Shown here: piece after piece, positions 9,701-16,139 of the stretch | How positions within the stretch are numbered: the first letter of the stretch is position 1 | How the letters are laid out: each line of letters opens with the position of its first letter | Assembly: GCF_030708075.1 (NCBI RefSeq) | Contig: NZ_CP117982.1 | Span: forward strand, 1,763,513 to 1,827,512 | From: Candidatus Epulonipiscium viviparus | Lineage (GTDB): Bacteria; Bacillota; Clostridia; Lachnospirales; Cellulosilyticaceae | Direction: 5' to 3' | DNA length: 64,000 nt | The notes under the pieces: generated by a model | The model's input: the letters and a program-made list of their open reading frames with translations, nothing else | Told to the model about the DNA's origin: nothing | Database searches by the model: none | Program-made: the position numbers and the translations under genes

Positions 9701-9798
9701 ATCATAAATATATTTTTGTTTTTTAGCCCATTAAAGTCAATTTCTACCTGTTCTCTAAATGGACCAAAAGCAGACATTACCAATTTAATTGGTCTCAT
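6739..9798 (-). CDS. sbcC: SbcC, SMC-like nuclease ATPase subunit
   Basis: SbcC (Rad50 homologue) is the ATPase arm of the SbcCD complex that opens DNA hairpins and trims blocked ends. The protein (1019 aa) has a Walker A GPTGAGKT near residue 35, long coiled coils, a zinc-hook CPVCG near residue 503, a second coiled coil, the ABC signature LSGGESFQASLSLALG near residue 918 and Walker B LDMMFIDEGFG near 955. The start is ATG at 9798: AGGAGGTG lies just upstream, and the longer reading from 9807 would use a GTG inside that site. It overlaps the sbcD stop by 14 bases, so the two are translated together. Confidence 0.95.
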   Translation of the reverse strand: MRPIKLVMSAFGPFREQVEIDFNGLKNKNIFMISGPTGAGKTVIFDAISFALYGEGSGNNRKNEELLISDYTTNGILTFVNFEFEINKTNYKLIRYPEQKNTEKKCVLYIENEQPITDILTVTEKIEEILGLSKDQFKQIVMLPQGEFNKFLTTNTKEKIEIFRKIFGTQLHHAIQEDFKNRASQLEQEYKFLNTRITELITTLAFPDYITDTAIAIEYAHEYLQTIANETIQRQACKEQAEDQLQTLYAEQSLIQNNNQLLLKLSQVNQELIKLQNKKVEMEQLELKINALDTIKEFSNDYIYIQKSTDEYNRMLYDLSEYEQLKLELTIELKNTQILFDDYELKVSKHDELKIKRRELEKLIPKITHSENLKEKLNKLTTLINEKEQQKTTITTKFEENKNQITQINETLKSFSYVELDKVKAEALKIQTLSKYNSLKTLYTDCKSYEAAIVEHKNMTTNYISKNKNFEKLKTDYEISEKIYYNEQAGILAMSLQNGISCPVCGSTAHPSPATVKTAITIPTKIQIDAMKKTLETARIENNELRDQLIELNTNLQVMLSNIELQLFLLKEPKYSNQTLNTIYDLVHSTHNECLEIDKTLDLLNTQMIEVKNKTLQLQTLTTHFTQYDKELITINQTLQQMAIKKTKIQTELNLLLNSDVPIFLEELQTKLDSINILLTTEQQLYEEYKENFTNITKQILTLDTQIQSQNDYLTTLKSKIDSQHEHLSKNLAEHHISEDIFETLLPELSFKDMWVTRLNQYTSQYTELSATAQELTKQLENITYMDLKVLVKKIHKGEYLKKYLDQQITDLIKDETSKKLLLSELESLHDKFKQLEKKYKLISEIGDIANGKNSFYISYETFVIGTYFEEIIDAANIRLKQLTANRFTLNRQKEIVKGRNNQGLELTVFDKYTHSTRDATTLSGGESFQASLSLALGLSDVIQTKSKGIKLDMMFIDEGFGTLDSETLGVAVDTLMELKQDERLIGIISHVEELKNKISTQLEVIPTNNGSSVKWLNI

Positions 9799-10933
9799 AA
9801 ATAACACCTCCTTGTATTACGTTATTTATAATATCTTTTATACAAATTTGTTTTTCTTCAGTAAGTTCAGTTTTACTGCATTGTATATAAAATGCTAAAA
9901 ATAAATCTGATGGTGTTTGAATTTCAAGGTTGTTGGTCAAAGGTTCTGTTTTTGCTGGTTTTAGTAATGGTTTATCTATAGATATAATATTCGGAAACAC
10001 AGTTCGAAGTTGATCAAGTGGATGTAATAGCTCCTCTTCATCTATTAATGTAGCATGAATATAATTTTGGATATAATGACCATGTTTTAAATAAAAATCC
10101 TGTCCTATTTGTAATATATTATCCAATGTATCTGTAAAAGTTTGAAAATCTTTTGGCGCTAGTAAAGGTAAATATTCATTACGAACATATTTATTACTTA
10201 TGGTAATTTTGTTTATCCCTTTTATTTGATTTTCTTCTGCAAAAGAATATTTTGCTATAGATCCCGAATAGCACACCTCTTTTCTACCAACAAAAGCTCG
10301 TTTATGCAAATGTCCCAGTGCTACATAGTCAAAATCTGCAAACAGTTCATAATTTATTGCATCAATATTTGGTATTGCTGCGAATTGTTTAGCTTTTGAA
10401 TAATTTATAACAAAATTATGAGTAATTAAAATGTTGTTGGAAGTAGAATCAATTGTTTTTTTTATTTCTGAGATTATATACTGCATAGCTTGCTCAGGAG
10501 TAGATATTTTAGAGTGAGTGTTTGTATGCTGAATAAGTAACGGATCTATAAACGGTACCAAATAAAAATGATACAATTCTGTGCCTTTGATAAATAGTAT
10601 TCTTTCAAATAATTTGTTTGTTGCTAGATATAAATTGGATTGTTTTAGTAATTCAAGTTTAAGTTGAATTGTATTATCGTGATCTCCAGGAACAATAAAT
10701 ATAAATATTTTCATTTGCATTACTAAAACTGTAAGTATTTCATTTAAAAGAGTTATAGCGGAAATTGATGGTGTAGGGCTATCATATATATCTCCAGAGA
10801 TAATTATTACATCTGGTTTTTCTTGTTTACTTAATTCGATAAATTGCATAAGTATATGTCTTTGGTCTTCTATCATAGAAATATTGCCAATTACTTTGCC
10901 AATATGCCAATCACTTGTATGAAAAATTTTCAT
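9785..10933 (-). CDS. sbcD: SbcD, Mre11-like nuclease subunit
   Basis: SbcD is the Mn-dependent phosphoesterase partner of SbcC. The 382-residue protein shows the metallophosphatase motifs in order: TSDWHIGK (residues 6-13), ISGDIYDSP (about 45-53), PGDHDN (about 82-87), ITHNFVI (about 170) and ALGHLHKR (about 205-212). A poorly conserved C-terminal part binds SbcC in known complexes. AGAAAGGA lies before the ATG. It is the first gene of sbcDC; the terminator of the nitroreductase gene lies upstream. Confidence 0.92.
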   Translation of the reverse strand: MKIFHTSDWHIGKVIGNISMIEDQRHILMQFIELSKQEKPDVIIISGDIYDSPTPSISAITLLNEILTVLVMQMKIFIFIVPGDHDNTIQLKLELLKQSNLYLATNKLFERILFIKGTELYHFYLVPFIDPLLIQHTNTHSKISTPEQAMQYIISEIKKTIDSTSNNILITHNFVINYSKAKQFAAIPNIDAINYELFADFDYVALGHLHKRAFVGRKEVCYSGSIAKYSFAEENQIKGINKITISNKYVRNEYLPLLAPKDFQTFTDTLDNILQIGQDFYLKHGHYIQNYIHATLIDEEELLHPLDQLRTVFPNIISIDKPLLKPAKTEPLTNNLEIQTPSDLFLAFYIQCSKTELTEEKQICIKDIINNVIQGGVIYETN

Positions 10934-11012
10934 TAAAAATCCTTTCTGTTCTTTACATATTTATTATTTAGCGTTGACATATATGAAAGAAATTATACAT
11001 AATTTTATGCAC

Positions 11013-11036
11013 AAAAAAGAGGAGAAAGTCTCCTCT
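11013..11036 (-). terminator. Intrinsic terminator after the nitroreductase gene
   Basis: AGAGGAGA (11018-11025) and TCTCCTCT (11029-11036) form a perfect stem with a 3-nt loop, followed on the minus strand by a T-run. Confidence 0.8.
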
Positions 11037-11041
11037 AGAGT

Positions 11042-11545
11042 TTATTTAACATAAGTTATTTTATTTTCATCGAATCTATCGACAAATACGTTCGCATTTT
11101 CTTTAGCTGGATATCCAAGAGCGACCACAGAATAAGGTACTTTTTCAGACGGTAAATTATATAATTTTTGTATAAAGTCTACTTTTGGCTCATCTGGTGT
11201 AACACCCAACCACACGCTACCTAAACCTAAGTCACAGGCTTCTAGCATCAAGTTTTGTGTTGCCGCTCCTAAATCCTGTTCCCATTTACCAGGAACTTTC
11301 AACTTATCTTTAGGGCAAACTATCACTATCGCGACTGTTGCAGTGGAAAGGGGCGTAGTATATTGTCCAAATGGTTGTAATGCATCGAGATTTTTGCGTC
11401 CAGTAACAACGATAAATTCCCAAGGCTGTTGATTCATAGCAGATGGTGCTTGCATTGCGGCTTTCAAAATTTGAGTTACTTTTTCTGCTTCTACGATTGT
11501 GTCTTTAAATTGACGTACACTTCGTCGGGTAAAAATAGTGTTCAT
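11042..11545 (-). CDS. Nitroreductase family protein
   Basis: This 167-residue FMN-dependent oxidoreductase has the family hallmarks: TRRSVRQF near the N-terminus (FMN phosphate contact), APSAMNQQPWEFIVV (about residues 33-47), a central LEACDLGLGSVWLGVTP and the C-terminal VALGYPA. Such enzymes reduce quinones, nitroaromatics or flavins with NAD(P)H; the physiological substrate cannot be told. The start is ATG at 11545, because the longer reading begins at a TTG within the TTGGAGG binding site. It lies 16 bases after a VOC protein gene and shares its transcript. A paralogue is at 47860-48369. Confidence 0.85.
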   Translation of the reverse strand: MNTIFTRRSVRQFKDTIVEAEKVTQILKAAMQAPSAMNQQPWEFIVVTGRKNLDALQPFGQYTTPLSTATVAIVIVCPKDKLKVPGKWEQDLGAATQNLMLEACDLGLGSVWLGVTPDEPKVDFIQKLYNLPSEKVPYSVVALGYPAKENANVFVDRFDENKITYVK

Positions 11546-11561
11546 AACATCCTCCAAATAT

Positions 11562-11918
11562 TTATAATAATTGAATATACTCTACTTGTTCACCTGATGG
11601 AGATTCTACAAAAAAGAATTTAGCTCCATTAAAGATAAAATCTATTTGTTTTACAGGTCCTAAAAGCTTAGCATTTTGAGCTTTTAACGCTTGATAATCT
11701 GCCTCGATATCGGTGCTTTTAAGCGCTATATGACCCACTGTTGCTGCTGTTAAAGTGGCATTTTCTAGAATTTCATAAGTTACTCCGTCTTTGGAAACAA
11801 ATAAAAATCTGCCACTTGGAGTATTAAAATCTCCGGTAACTGTAAAGCCTAGTACATCAGTATAAAATTTTGCGGTTTCATTAATATTTGGTACTGTCAA
11901 ATTGATATGATCTAACAT
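11562..11918 (-). CDS. VOC (glyoxalase/bleomycin resistance) family protein
   Basis: This 118-residue protein is a single VOC half-module pair: LDHINLTVPNINETAKFYTDVLGF opens the first beta-alpha-beta-beta-beta unit and GHIALKSTDIEADYQAL opens the second, ending in a strand with FFVESPSGEQVEYIQ. Candidate metal ligands are His4 and Glu near the end. VOC proteins are lyases, isomerases or binding proteins; no specific function can be named. Start is ATG 11918, preceded by GAAAGGA. It is cotranscribed with the nitroreductase downstream. Confidence 0.8.
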   Translation of the reverse strand: MLDHINLTVPNINETAKFYTDVLGFTVTGDFNTPSGRFLFVSKDGVTYEILENATLTAATVGHIALKSTDIEADYQALKAQNAKLLGPVKQIDFIFNGAKFFFVESPSGEQVEYIQLL

Positions 11919-12002
11919 TGTTATTTCCTTTCGTAAATTAAAATTTGTTGTAATAGTAATCAAGTATTTGTAGTATGTGAATAATTTTTTGAAACTTGGG
12001 TA

Positions 12003-12404
12003 TTAGTTTTTAGTGATTTCAGATGTTATTTCTTGGGCTACACCGTCTTCAGATTTACTAAACCCTCCTATATAGTTCATATATATAGGATTTAAGCTTG
12101 ATATTGCATCCCTCAAGTCTGGAGATAGGTCACTATATACGAGAATTTTTTCTAAGTCAATTAATTTTAAATAATGATCAGCAAAGTTTGCTAGTTTAAT
12201 AAGGTGCATACGTGCTGTTGCAGAATCTGAATATTCTACTCGAATAGTAATGCTTTCTTCGTCTTCTCCTAAAGCCCATTCATAATTAATAATACCGTCT
12301 TCTTTTTGCACGATATCAATGCGTTCTTTCATAATATCCAGATAAGCTTGAATTTTGCCTGGCTTAATTTTACCTTCTATGATCCACATTGCTTTGTTTA
12401 ACAT
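12003..12404 (-). CDS. Antibiotic biosynthesis monooxygenase (ABM) domain protein
   Basis: A 133-residue protein whose first 95 residues fit the dimeric ferredoxin-like ABM fold: WIIEGKIKPGKIQAYLDIMKERIDIVQKEDGIINYEWAL, then ITIRVEYSDSATARMHL. Family members include quinol monooxygenases and heme-degrading enzymes, but many have no known activity. The C-terminal 40 residues (PIYMNYIGGFSK and an acidic tail) are extra. AAGGAGG precedes the ATG. The gap to the VOC gene (84 bases) has no clear terminator, so it may lead that transcript. Confidence 0.65.
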   Translation of the reverse strand: MLNKAMWIIEGKIKPGKIQAYLDIMKERIDIVQKEDGIINYEWALGEDEESITIRVEYSDSATARMHLIKLANFADHYLKLIDLEKILVYSDLSPDLRDAISSLNPIYMNYIGGFSKSEDGVAQEITSEITKN

Positions 12405-12607
12405 ATTAATGCCTCCTTCAATTTGATAAAAAGGAAATTAGATGTAGTTGCTATAGGATCCATTATACATACTATTTCTATTATTTGCAATTATAAAATT
12501 TTTTATCCAAAATATTTATACCTTAATGTGGTCGTTATGCGACGATATATTATAGATGTATTATATAAGAAGTTTTGAGTAATAATATGATAAAAAGGAG
12601 GAATCGT

Positions 12608-12847
12608 ATGAATAAATATTTAAAAATAATGGAAGATATGGAAATTGAGTTAGACTTGATGGATGTGAGTTTTTTGAAGGCTTGTTGTGTGATAACTGGA
12701 ATTATTATTGGAACAGTTTTTCCGAAAACTTCAAAAGCTCTCCGACCATTGTTGATGATTTTATGGATGTGTATGTTCACAATGCTTATATTAAAAATAT
12801 TTATAAAGCCGCTACAAGATAGAATGGATTGGAATGATGAATTATAA
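12608..12847 (+). CDS. Small membrane protein, 79 aa
   Basis: AAGGAGGAATCGT places the start at ATG 12608 rather than upstream. The first 20 residues are charged; then two hydrophobic segments follow, FLKACCVITGIIIGTVFP (about 25-42, ending in a short basic turn) and LLMILWMCMFTMLILKIFI (about 49-67). The layout resembles a clostridial small-protein family often mislabelled as a phosphate transporter permease. Function unknown. It is divergent from the ABM gene and is followed by a separately promoted DUF1858 gene. Confidence 0.6.
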   Translation: MNKYLKIMEDMEIELDLMDVSFLKACCVITGIIIGTVFPKTSKALRPLLMILWMCMFTMLILKIFIKPLQDRMDWNDEL

Positions 12848-12854
12848 TTACCCC

Positions 12855-12883
12855 TTGTCAAAATTGAGTAAACAGTTTATAAT
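12855..12883 (+). promoter_or_regulatory. Promoter of the DUF1858 gene
   Basis: TTGTCA (12855-12860) and TATAAT (12878-12883) are separated by 17 bases, about 36 bases before the start codon. Confidence 0.65.
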
Positions 12884-12919
12884 ATACAGCGATTATGGAA
12901 TATAGAAAGGAATGAAAAA

Positions 12920-13123
12920 ATGGCTCAGATATCTAAAACTATGACAATAAGTGAAATTCTTAGTGTGGACAAAGTTGTAATCCCGGTTCTTATGAATTCT
13001 GGAATGCATTGCTTAGGCTGTCCTTCAGCTCAAGGCGAAACTTTAGAAGAAGCGTGTATGCATCATGGACTTAATGCTGATGAACTTGAAACACAAATTA
13101 ATGATGCGCTAGCAGGTATTTAA
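12920..13123 (+). CDS. DUF1858 domain protein
   Basis: A 67-residue protein filling one DUF1858 domain: [44 protein letters not shown]. The CLGC pair (Cys31, Cys34) is the conserved disulfide or metal-binding motif of the family, whose members occur alone or fused to hybrid-cluster and other redox proteins in anaerobes. The biochemical role is not known. AGAAAGGA precedes the ATG; it has its own promoter and a terminator hairpin, so it is monocistronic. Confidence 0.8.
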   Translation: MAQISKTMTISEILSVDKVVIPVLMNSGMHCLGCPSAQGETLEEACMHHGLNADELETQINDALAGI

Positions 13124-13130
13124 GTTTTAT

Positions 13131-13158
13131 GCTCCCTCGATACCAACGGGGGGCTTTT
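13131..13158 (+). terminator. Intrinsic terminator after the DUF1858 gene
   Basis: GCTCCCTCG pairs imperfectly (two G-U pairs) with CGGGGGGC, followed by TTTTT. Confidence 0.6.
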
Positions 13159-13161
13159 TAA

Positions 13162-13197
13162 TATAAAAAAGTGTCAGCGATTTGGGTGCCGACACTT
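13162..13197 (-). terminator. Intrinsic terminator of the sugar permease operon
   Basis: AAGTGTCAGC (13169-13178) and GCCGACACTT (13188-13197) form a 10-bp stem with one G-U pair; on the minus strand a T-run follows. Confidence 0.8.
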
Positions 13198-13207
13198 CAA
13201 TTATTTT

Positions 13208-14107
13208 TTAACCTTTTAATGCGCCAACCATTACACCTTTAACAAAGTATTTTTGAATTAGAGGATAAATACATATTACAGGTAGTGATGAAACTATGAT
13301 AACACCATATTTAATAACTTCTGCCATAGTATTTAATTGCTCCAGTGCTTCTGGATCGGTAATTTCAGTTCCGGTATTAGTTTGGGCAAGAATTTCTCTT
13401 AGTACAAGTTGAAGAGGATACTTAGAGGAATCTGATAGATAAATCATAGGCGCAAAGTAAGCATTCCATTGAGCAACTGCAATATACAAAGCAATAACGG
13501 CAATGATGGGCTTAGCAAGTGGTAACGCTATACTGGTAAAAAATTTTTCGTTGGAGCAGCCATCAATTTCTGCAGATTCTTGTAGCTCTAATGGAATAGA
13601 ATTGCCAAAGAAGGATCTAATCAAAATTATATTGTAGACACTAATTGTACCCATAATAATCATTAATAAACGAGTTCCCATAAGACCTATATTGTGTACT
13701 ACTAAATATGTAGGGATTAGGCCTCCGCTAAAATACATTGTAAACACAAGTAATGCCATAATAACGCCTCTATAAGGCAAATCTTTTCTAGATAAAGAAT
13801 ATCCAGCCGGAATACATACTAATAGCCCAAAAATGGTACCTCCAATAGTATATATAATTGTATTAAGATAACCTTGCCAAATTCTGGTATCTTCTAATAT
13901 TTTTTGATAGCCAACAAAAGTAATTCCTTTTGGATAGAGTAAAATTTCACCGCTATTAACATATACAGGATCAGAAAACGAAGCAACAACCACGAAATAT
14001 AATGGATATATTACAATCACAAGTACAATTGCTAATATGACATAAACTATTGCATAAAAAATTTTATCTGCTGTTGAGTCTTTAATTTTATTATTATTTT
14101 GTGCCAT
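13208..14107 (-). CDS. Carbohydrate ABC transporter permease (LplC/YtcP type)
   Basis: This 299-residue inner-membrane protein is a CUT1-family permease of the MalG side. It has six membrane segments and the ATPase-contact EAA loop, here ELQESAEIDGCSNEKFFTSIALPLAKPII (about residues 185-213). The C-terminus LIQKYFVKGVMVGALKG is typical of the LplC/YtcP branch, which serves oligosaccharide importers such as those for pectin fragments. Start is ATG 14107 (AAGGTGAG upstream); a GTG three codons earlier touches the binding site. It follows the partner permease by 16 bases. No ATPase or binding protein lies next to it; the likely binding proteins are at 48.5-51.9 kb. Confidence 0.88.
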   Translation of the reverse strand: MAQNNNKIKDSTADKIFYAIVYVILAIVLVIVIYPLYFVVVASFSDPVYVNSGEILLYPKGITFVGYQKILEDTRIWQGYLNTIIYTIGGTIFGLLVCIPAGYSLSRKDLPYRGVIMALLVFTMYFSGGLIPTYLVVHNIGLMGTRLLMIIMGTISVYNIILIRSFFGNSIPLELQESAEIDGCSNEKFFTSIALPLAKPIIAVIALYIAVAQWNAYFAPMIYLSDSSKYPLQLVLREILAQTNTGTEITDPEALEQLNTMAEVIKYGVIIVSSLPVICIYPLIQKYFVKGVMVGALKG

Positions 14108-14123
14108 TGTTATCACTCACCTT

Positions 14124-15095
14124 CTACCACAAGCTACTGCCAGATAATTTTTTGGCAAACCTGTTCACTAATATTAAGATAATGAAGTTGATTACATTAT
14201 TAAACAATCCAATTGCTGTTGAATAGCTATATTGGCTTTGCAATAAACCTAGCTTGTACGTATAGGTTGAAATAACTTCCGATTGTGACAAGTTGAGATT
14301 ATTTTGAAGGAGTAAAACTTTTTCAAAGCCAACTGTCATCAATGATCCGCATCGTAATACTAATAAAATGATAATAGTAGGTACAATAGAAGGCAAGTCG
14401 ATATAAAAAATACGCTTAAATCGAGTAGCACCATCCATTATGGCTGCCTCATGTAATTCGGGGCTTACTCCAGAAAGTGCTGCAATATATATAATGGACC
14501 CCCAGCCTGCACTTTGCCAAACACCGGAGAGGACGTAGATGGCATCAAAATATTGTGCGTCACCCATAAAATAAATTCTTTCTCCGAGAAATGGCTCTAG
14601 CAACGTTACAATAAAACCAGAGCGCGGAGATAAGAATGCAGTAATCATGCCCACCAATACTACGACCGAAATAAAATGAGGCATATACGTTACTGTCTGA
14701 GTAAATTTTTTAAATCGTTCATTTTTTAAACTATTAAGCATAAGCGCTAATATAATTGGAATGGGAAATCCGATTACAATAGAGAAAAAGCTAAGTGATA
14801 AAGTATTTTTGATGAGTGTCCAAGCCCTAGGTGAATTAAAAAACATTTCAAACCATTGCATACCAACCCAAGGACTATCCCAAATGCCAAGACCTGAATT
14901 AAAATTTTTGAACGCTATTTGTATACCGTATAGAGGCAGGTAATTAAAGATAATAATATAGATTATAACCGGTAATAAAAATAAATATAGCATTTTATTT
15001 TTCTTCACAAGTAGCTTGGTTTTTGCTTTTTGTCTTAATTTTTGTTCTGGAGTGAGCTTGGTTTTCTTGGATCGAATACTTTTTGCTAATTCCAT
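14124..15095 (-). CDS. Carbohydrate ABC transporter permease (LplB/YteP type)
   Basis: This 323-residue CUT1 permease is the MalF-side partner. A basic N-terminal tail (SIRSKKTKLTPEQKLRQKAK) precedes six membrane segments; the signature YLPLYGIQIAFKNF near residue 50 and the EAA loop ELHEAAIMDGATRFKRIFYIDLPSI (about residues 215-239) identify the LplB/YteP branch. Start is ATG 15095 with AAAGGAGA upstream. It is the first gene of a two-gene operon with a good promoter and a long terminator-like hairpin in the leader, so expression is probably controlled within the leader. Confidence 0.88.
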   Translation of the reverse strand: MELAKSIRSKKTKLTPEQKLRQKAKTKLLVKKNKMLYLFLLPVIIYIIIFNYLPLYGIQIAFKNFNSGLGIWDSPWVGMQWFEMFFNSPRAWTLIKNTLSLSFFSIVIGFPIPIILALMLNSLKNERFKKFTQTVTYMPHFISVVVLVGMITAFLSPRSGFIVTLLEPFLGERIYFMGDAQYFDAIYVLSGVWQSAGWGSIIYIAALSGVSPELHEAAIMDGATRFKRIFYIDLPSIVPTIIILLVLRCGSLMTVGFEKVLLLQNNLNLSQSEVISTYTYKLGLLQSQYSYSTAIGLFNNVINFIILILVNRFAKKLSGSSLW

Positions 15096-15117
15096 TATAT
15101 ATATCTCCTTTCAAAAA

Positions 15118-15180
15118 AATATTCATATTGCAGAAGCAAGTAAAAAAATAAATAATGTATGTATAATCAATATGAATATT
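15118..15180 (-). promoter_or_regulatory. Terminator-like hairpin in the sugar permease leader
   Basis: AATATTCATATTG (15118-15130) and CAATATGAATATT (15168-15180) are perfect 13-base inverted repeats with a 37-nt loop. Read on the minus strand, a T-run (plus 15113-15119) follows at once, then the ribosome binding site. It sits between promoter and start codon, so it is a candidate attenuator rather than an operon end. Confidence 0.55.
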
Positions 15181-15198
15181 GTGAACAAATTATATATA

Positions 15199-15227
15199 AT
15201 AGTAGCAGCAAGATATGTTATTGTCAA
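15199..15227 (-). promoter_or_regulatory. Promoter of the sugar permease operon
   Basis: On the minus strand TTGACA (plus 15222-15227) and TACTAT (plus 15199-15204) are spaced by exactly 17 bases. The leader is about 97 bases. Confidence 0.7.
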
Positions 15228-15276
15228 GTAATAGATGCCCAAATATACCGATTGCCAAAATATGTTTAGATAAAAT

Positions 15277-15618
15277 ATGGAACTATACAAAATAGTACAT
15301 TTCAAAAAGCATTGGATGCCATCGCCATTTATTAGAGATCCGGCGCCTGGATATGAAGATGATTGGTTTGCAGCATACTATCCGCTATATAGAGACTCGC
15401 GAGCAGTAGAGGAAAGTATCGTGTTGATGAGGAGCGATGATGTTGCAATTCCAGATTACTCCACGTTTATTTCCAGCAATGTGAAGGTGGGGAAATAAAA
15501 TTGTTATGGAATCTATAGAATCTCAGTGGCCTATTTGGCAAGCAGAAATCGATAAAATTAATGGAAAATAAGTCAAAAATATAGCAGATGAACAAAGTGC
15601 AAAAACACAAAGTTAATC
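15277..15618 (+). pseudogene. Decayed gene remnant, possibly a binding protein
   Basis: An uninterrupted stretch of 73 codons (15277-15498) reads like real protein (GYEDDWFAAYYPLYRDSRAV and on to DYSTFISSN) but lacks a ribosome binding site and stops abruptly. In another frame at 15506-15618, ESQWPIWQAEIDKINGK, a stop, then a polar tail resembles the C-terminal helix of sugar-binding lipoproteins (compare EHWDEYVAEMEKIGL in the protein at 48.5 kb). Upstream frames are broken by stops. I read this as the 3' remnant of a lost gene, perhaps the binding protein of the adjacent permeases; the family assignment is weak. The rest of 15096-15632 holds only the permease leader and promoter. Confidence 0.35.
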
Positions 15619-15632
15619 TGCTTTTTTTGTTA

Positions 15633-16112
15633 CTATCTTTTTTTAGCCCATTCACGAGCGGCAGTTTCTATAGCAGTCCATTTTTCTTGGTTCAATTTTC
15701 TATTACCCATCTTAAATTCCATAGTAGTTTTAACATTGCGATCACCAATAAAATTTTTTAAATCTTCGATGGCATTGCCGGGCTTGCCGCCACAGGTGCA
15801 AAAAATTCTAACGGGTTTGCGAGATAGATCTTGTTTTCGTAAGAAGGATCTAACAGGAGGTGCAAAAGACCCCCACCAAACAGGAGTGCCAACTATAACG
15901 TCATTATATTTGTTCATTTCAACGTTTGAATCTTCTAGAGGAGGTGCGACACCCTTTTTAATTTGAGATTTACTAGCAAAAAGTGCGCTAAAAAAACCAT
16001 ATTTTTTCAAAGGTTTAATTTCAAATAACTCTGCACTTAATTCATTTGCTATAGCTTCGGCAACGCGTTTGGTATTGCCTTTTCGTGAATAGTAAACTAC
16101 TAATGTTTTCAT
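15633..16112 (-). CDS. Flavodoxin family protein
   Basis: A flavodoxin-fold protein of about 159 residues: KTLVVYYSRKGNTKRVAEAIA carries the FMN phosphate loop (SRKGNT), and VIVGTPVWWGSFAPPVRSFL is the family's second loop with aromatic flavin contacts. VRIFCTCGGKPGNAIEDL follows the third strand. It may carry electrons or act as a small FMN reductase. Start is ATG 16112; an ATG four codons upstream abuts the AAAGGA site and is too close to it. It lies 27 bases after carB on the same strand and may be the last gene of the pyr transcript. Confidence 0.8.
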   Translation of the reverse strand: MKTLVVYYSRKGNTKRVAEAIANELSAELFEIKPLKKYGFFSALFASKSQIKKGVAPPLEDSNVEMNKYNDVIVGTPVWWGSFAPPVRSFLRKQDLSRKPVRIFCTCGGKPGNAIEDLKNFIGDRNVKTTMEFKMGNRKLNQEKWTAIETAAREWAKKR

Positions 16113-16139
16113 AAAAATGATCATTCCTTTCGCTACAAA

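Noticed and set aside
10974-11000. Plus-strand TTGACA upstream of the nitroreductase terminator
   Set aside because: No suitable -10 at correct spacing and no plus-strand gene follows.
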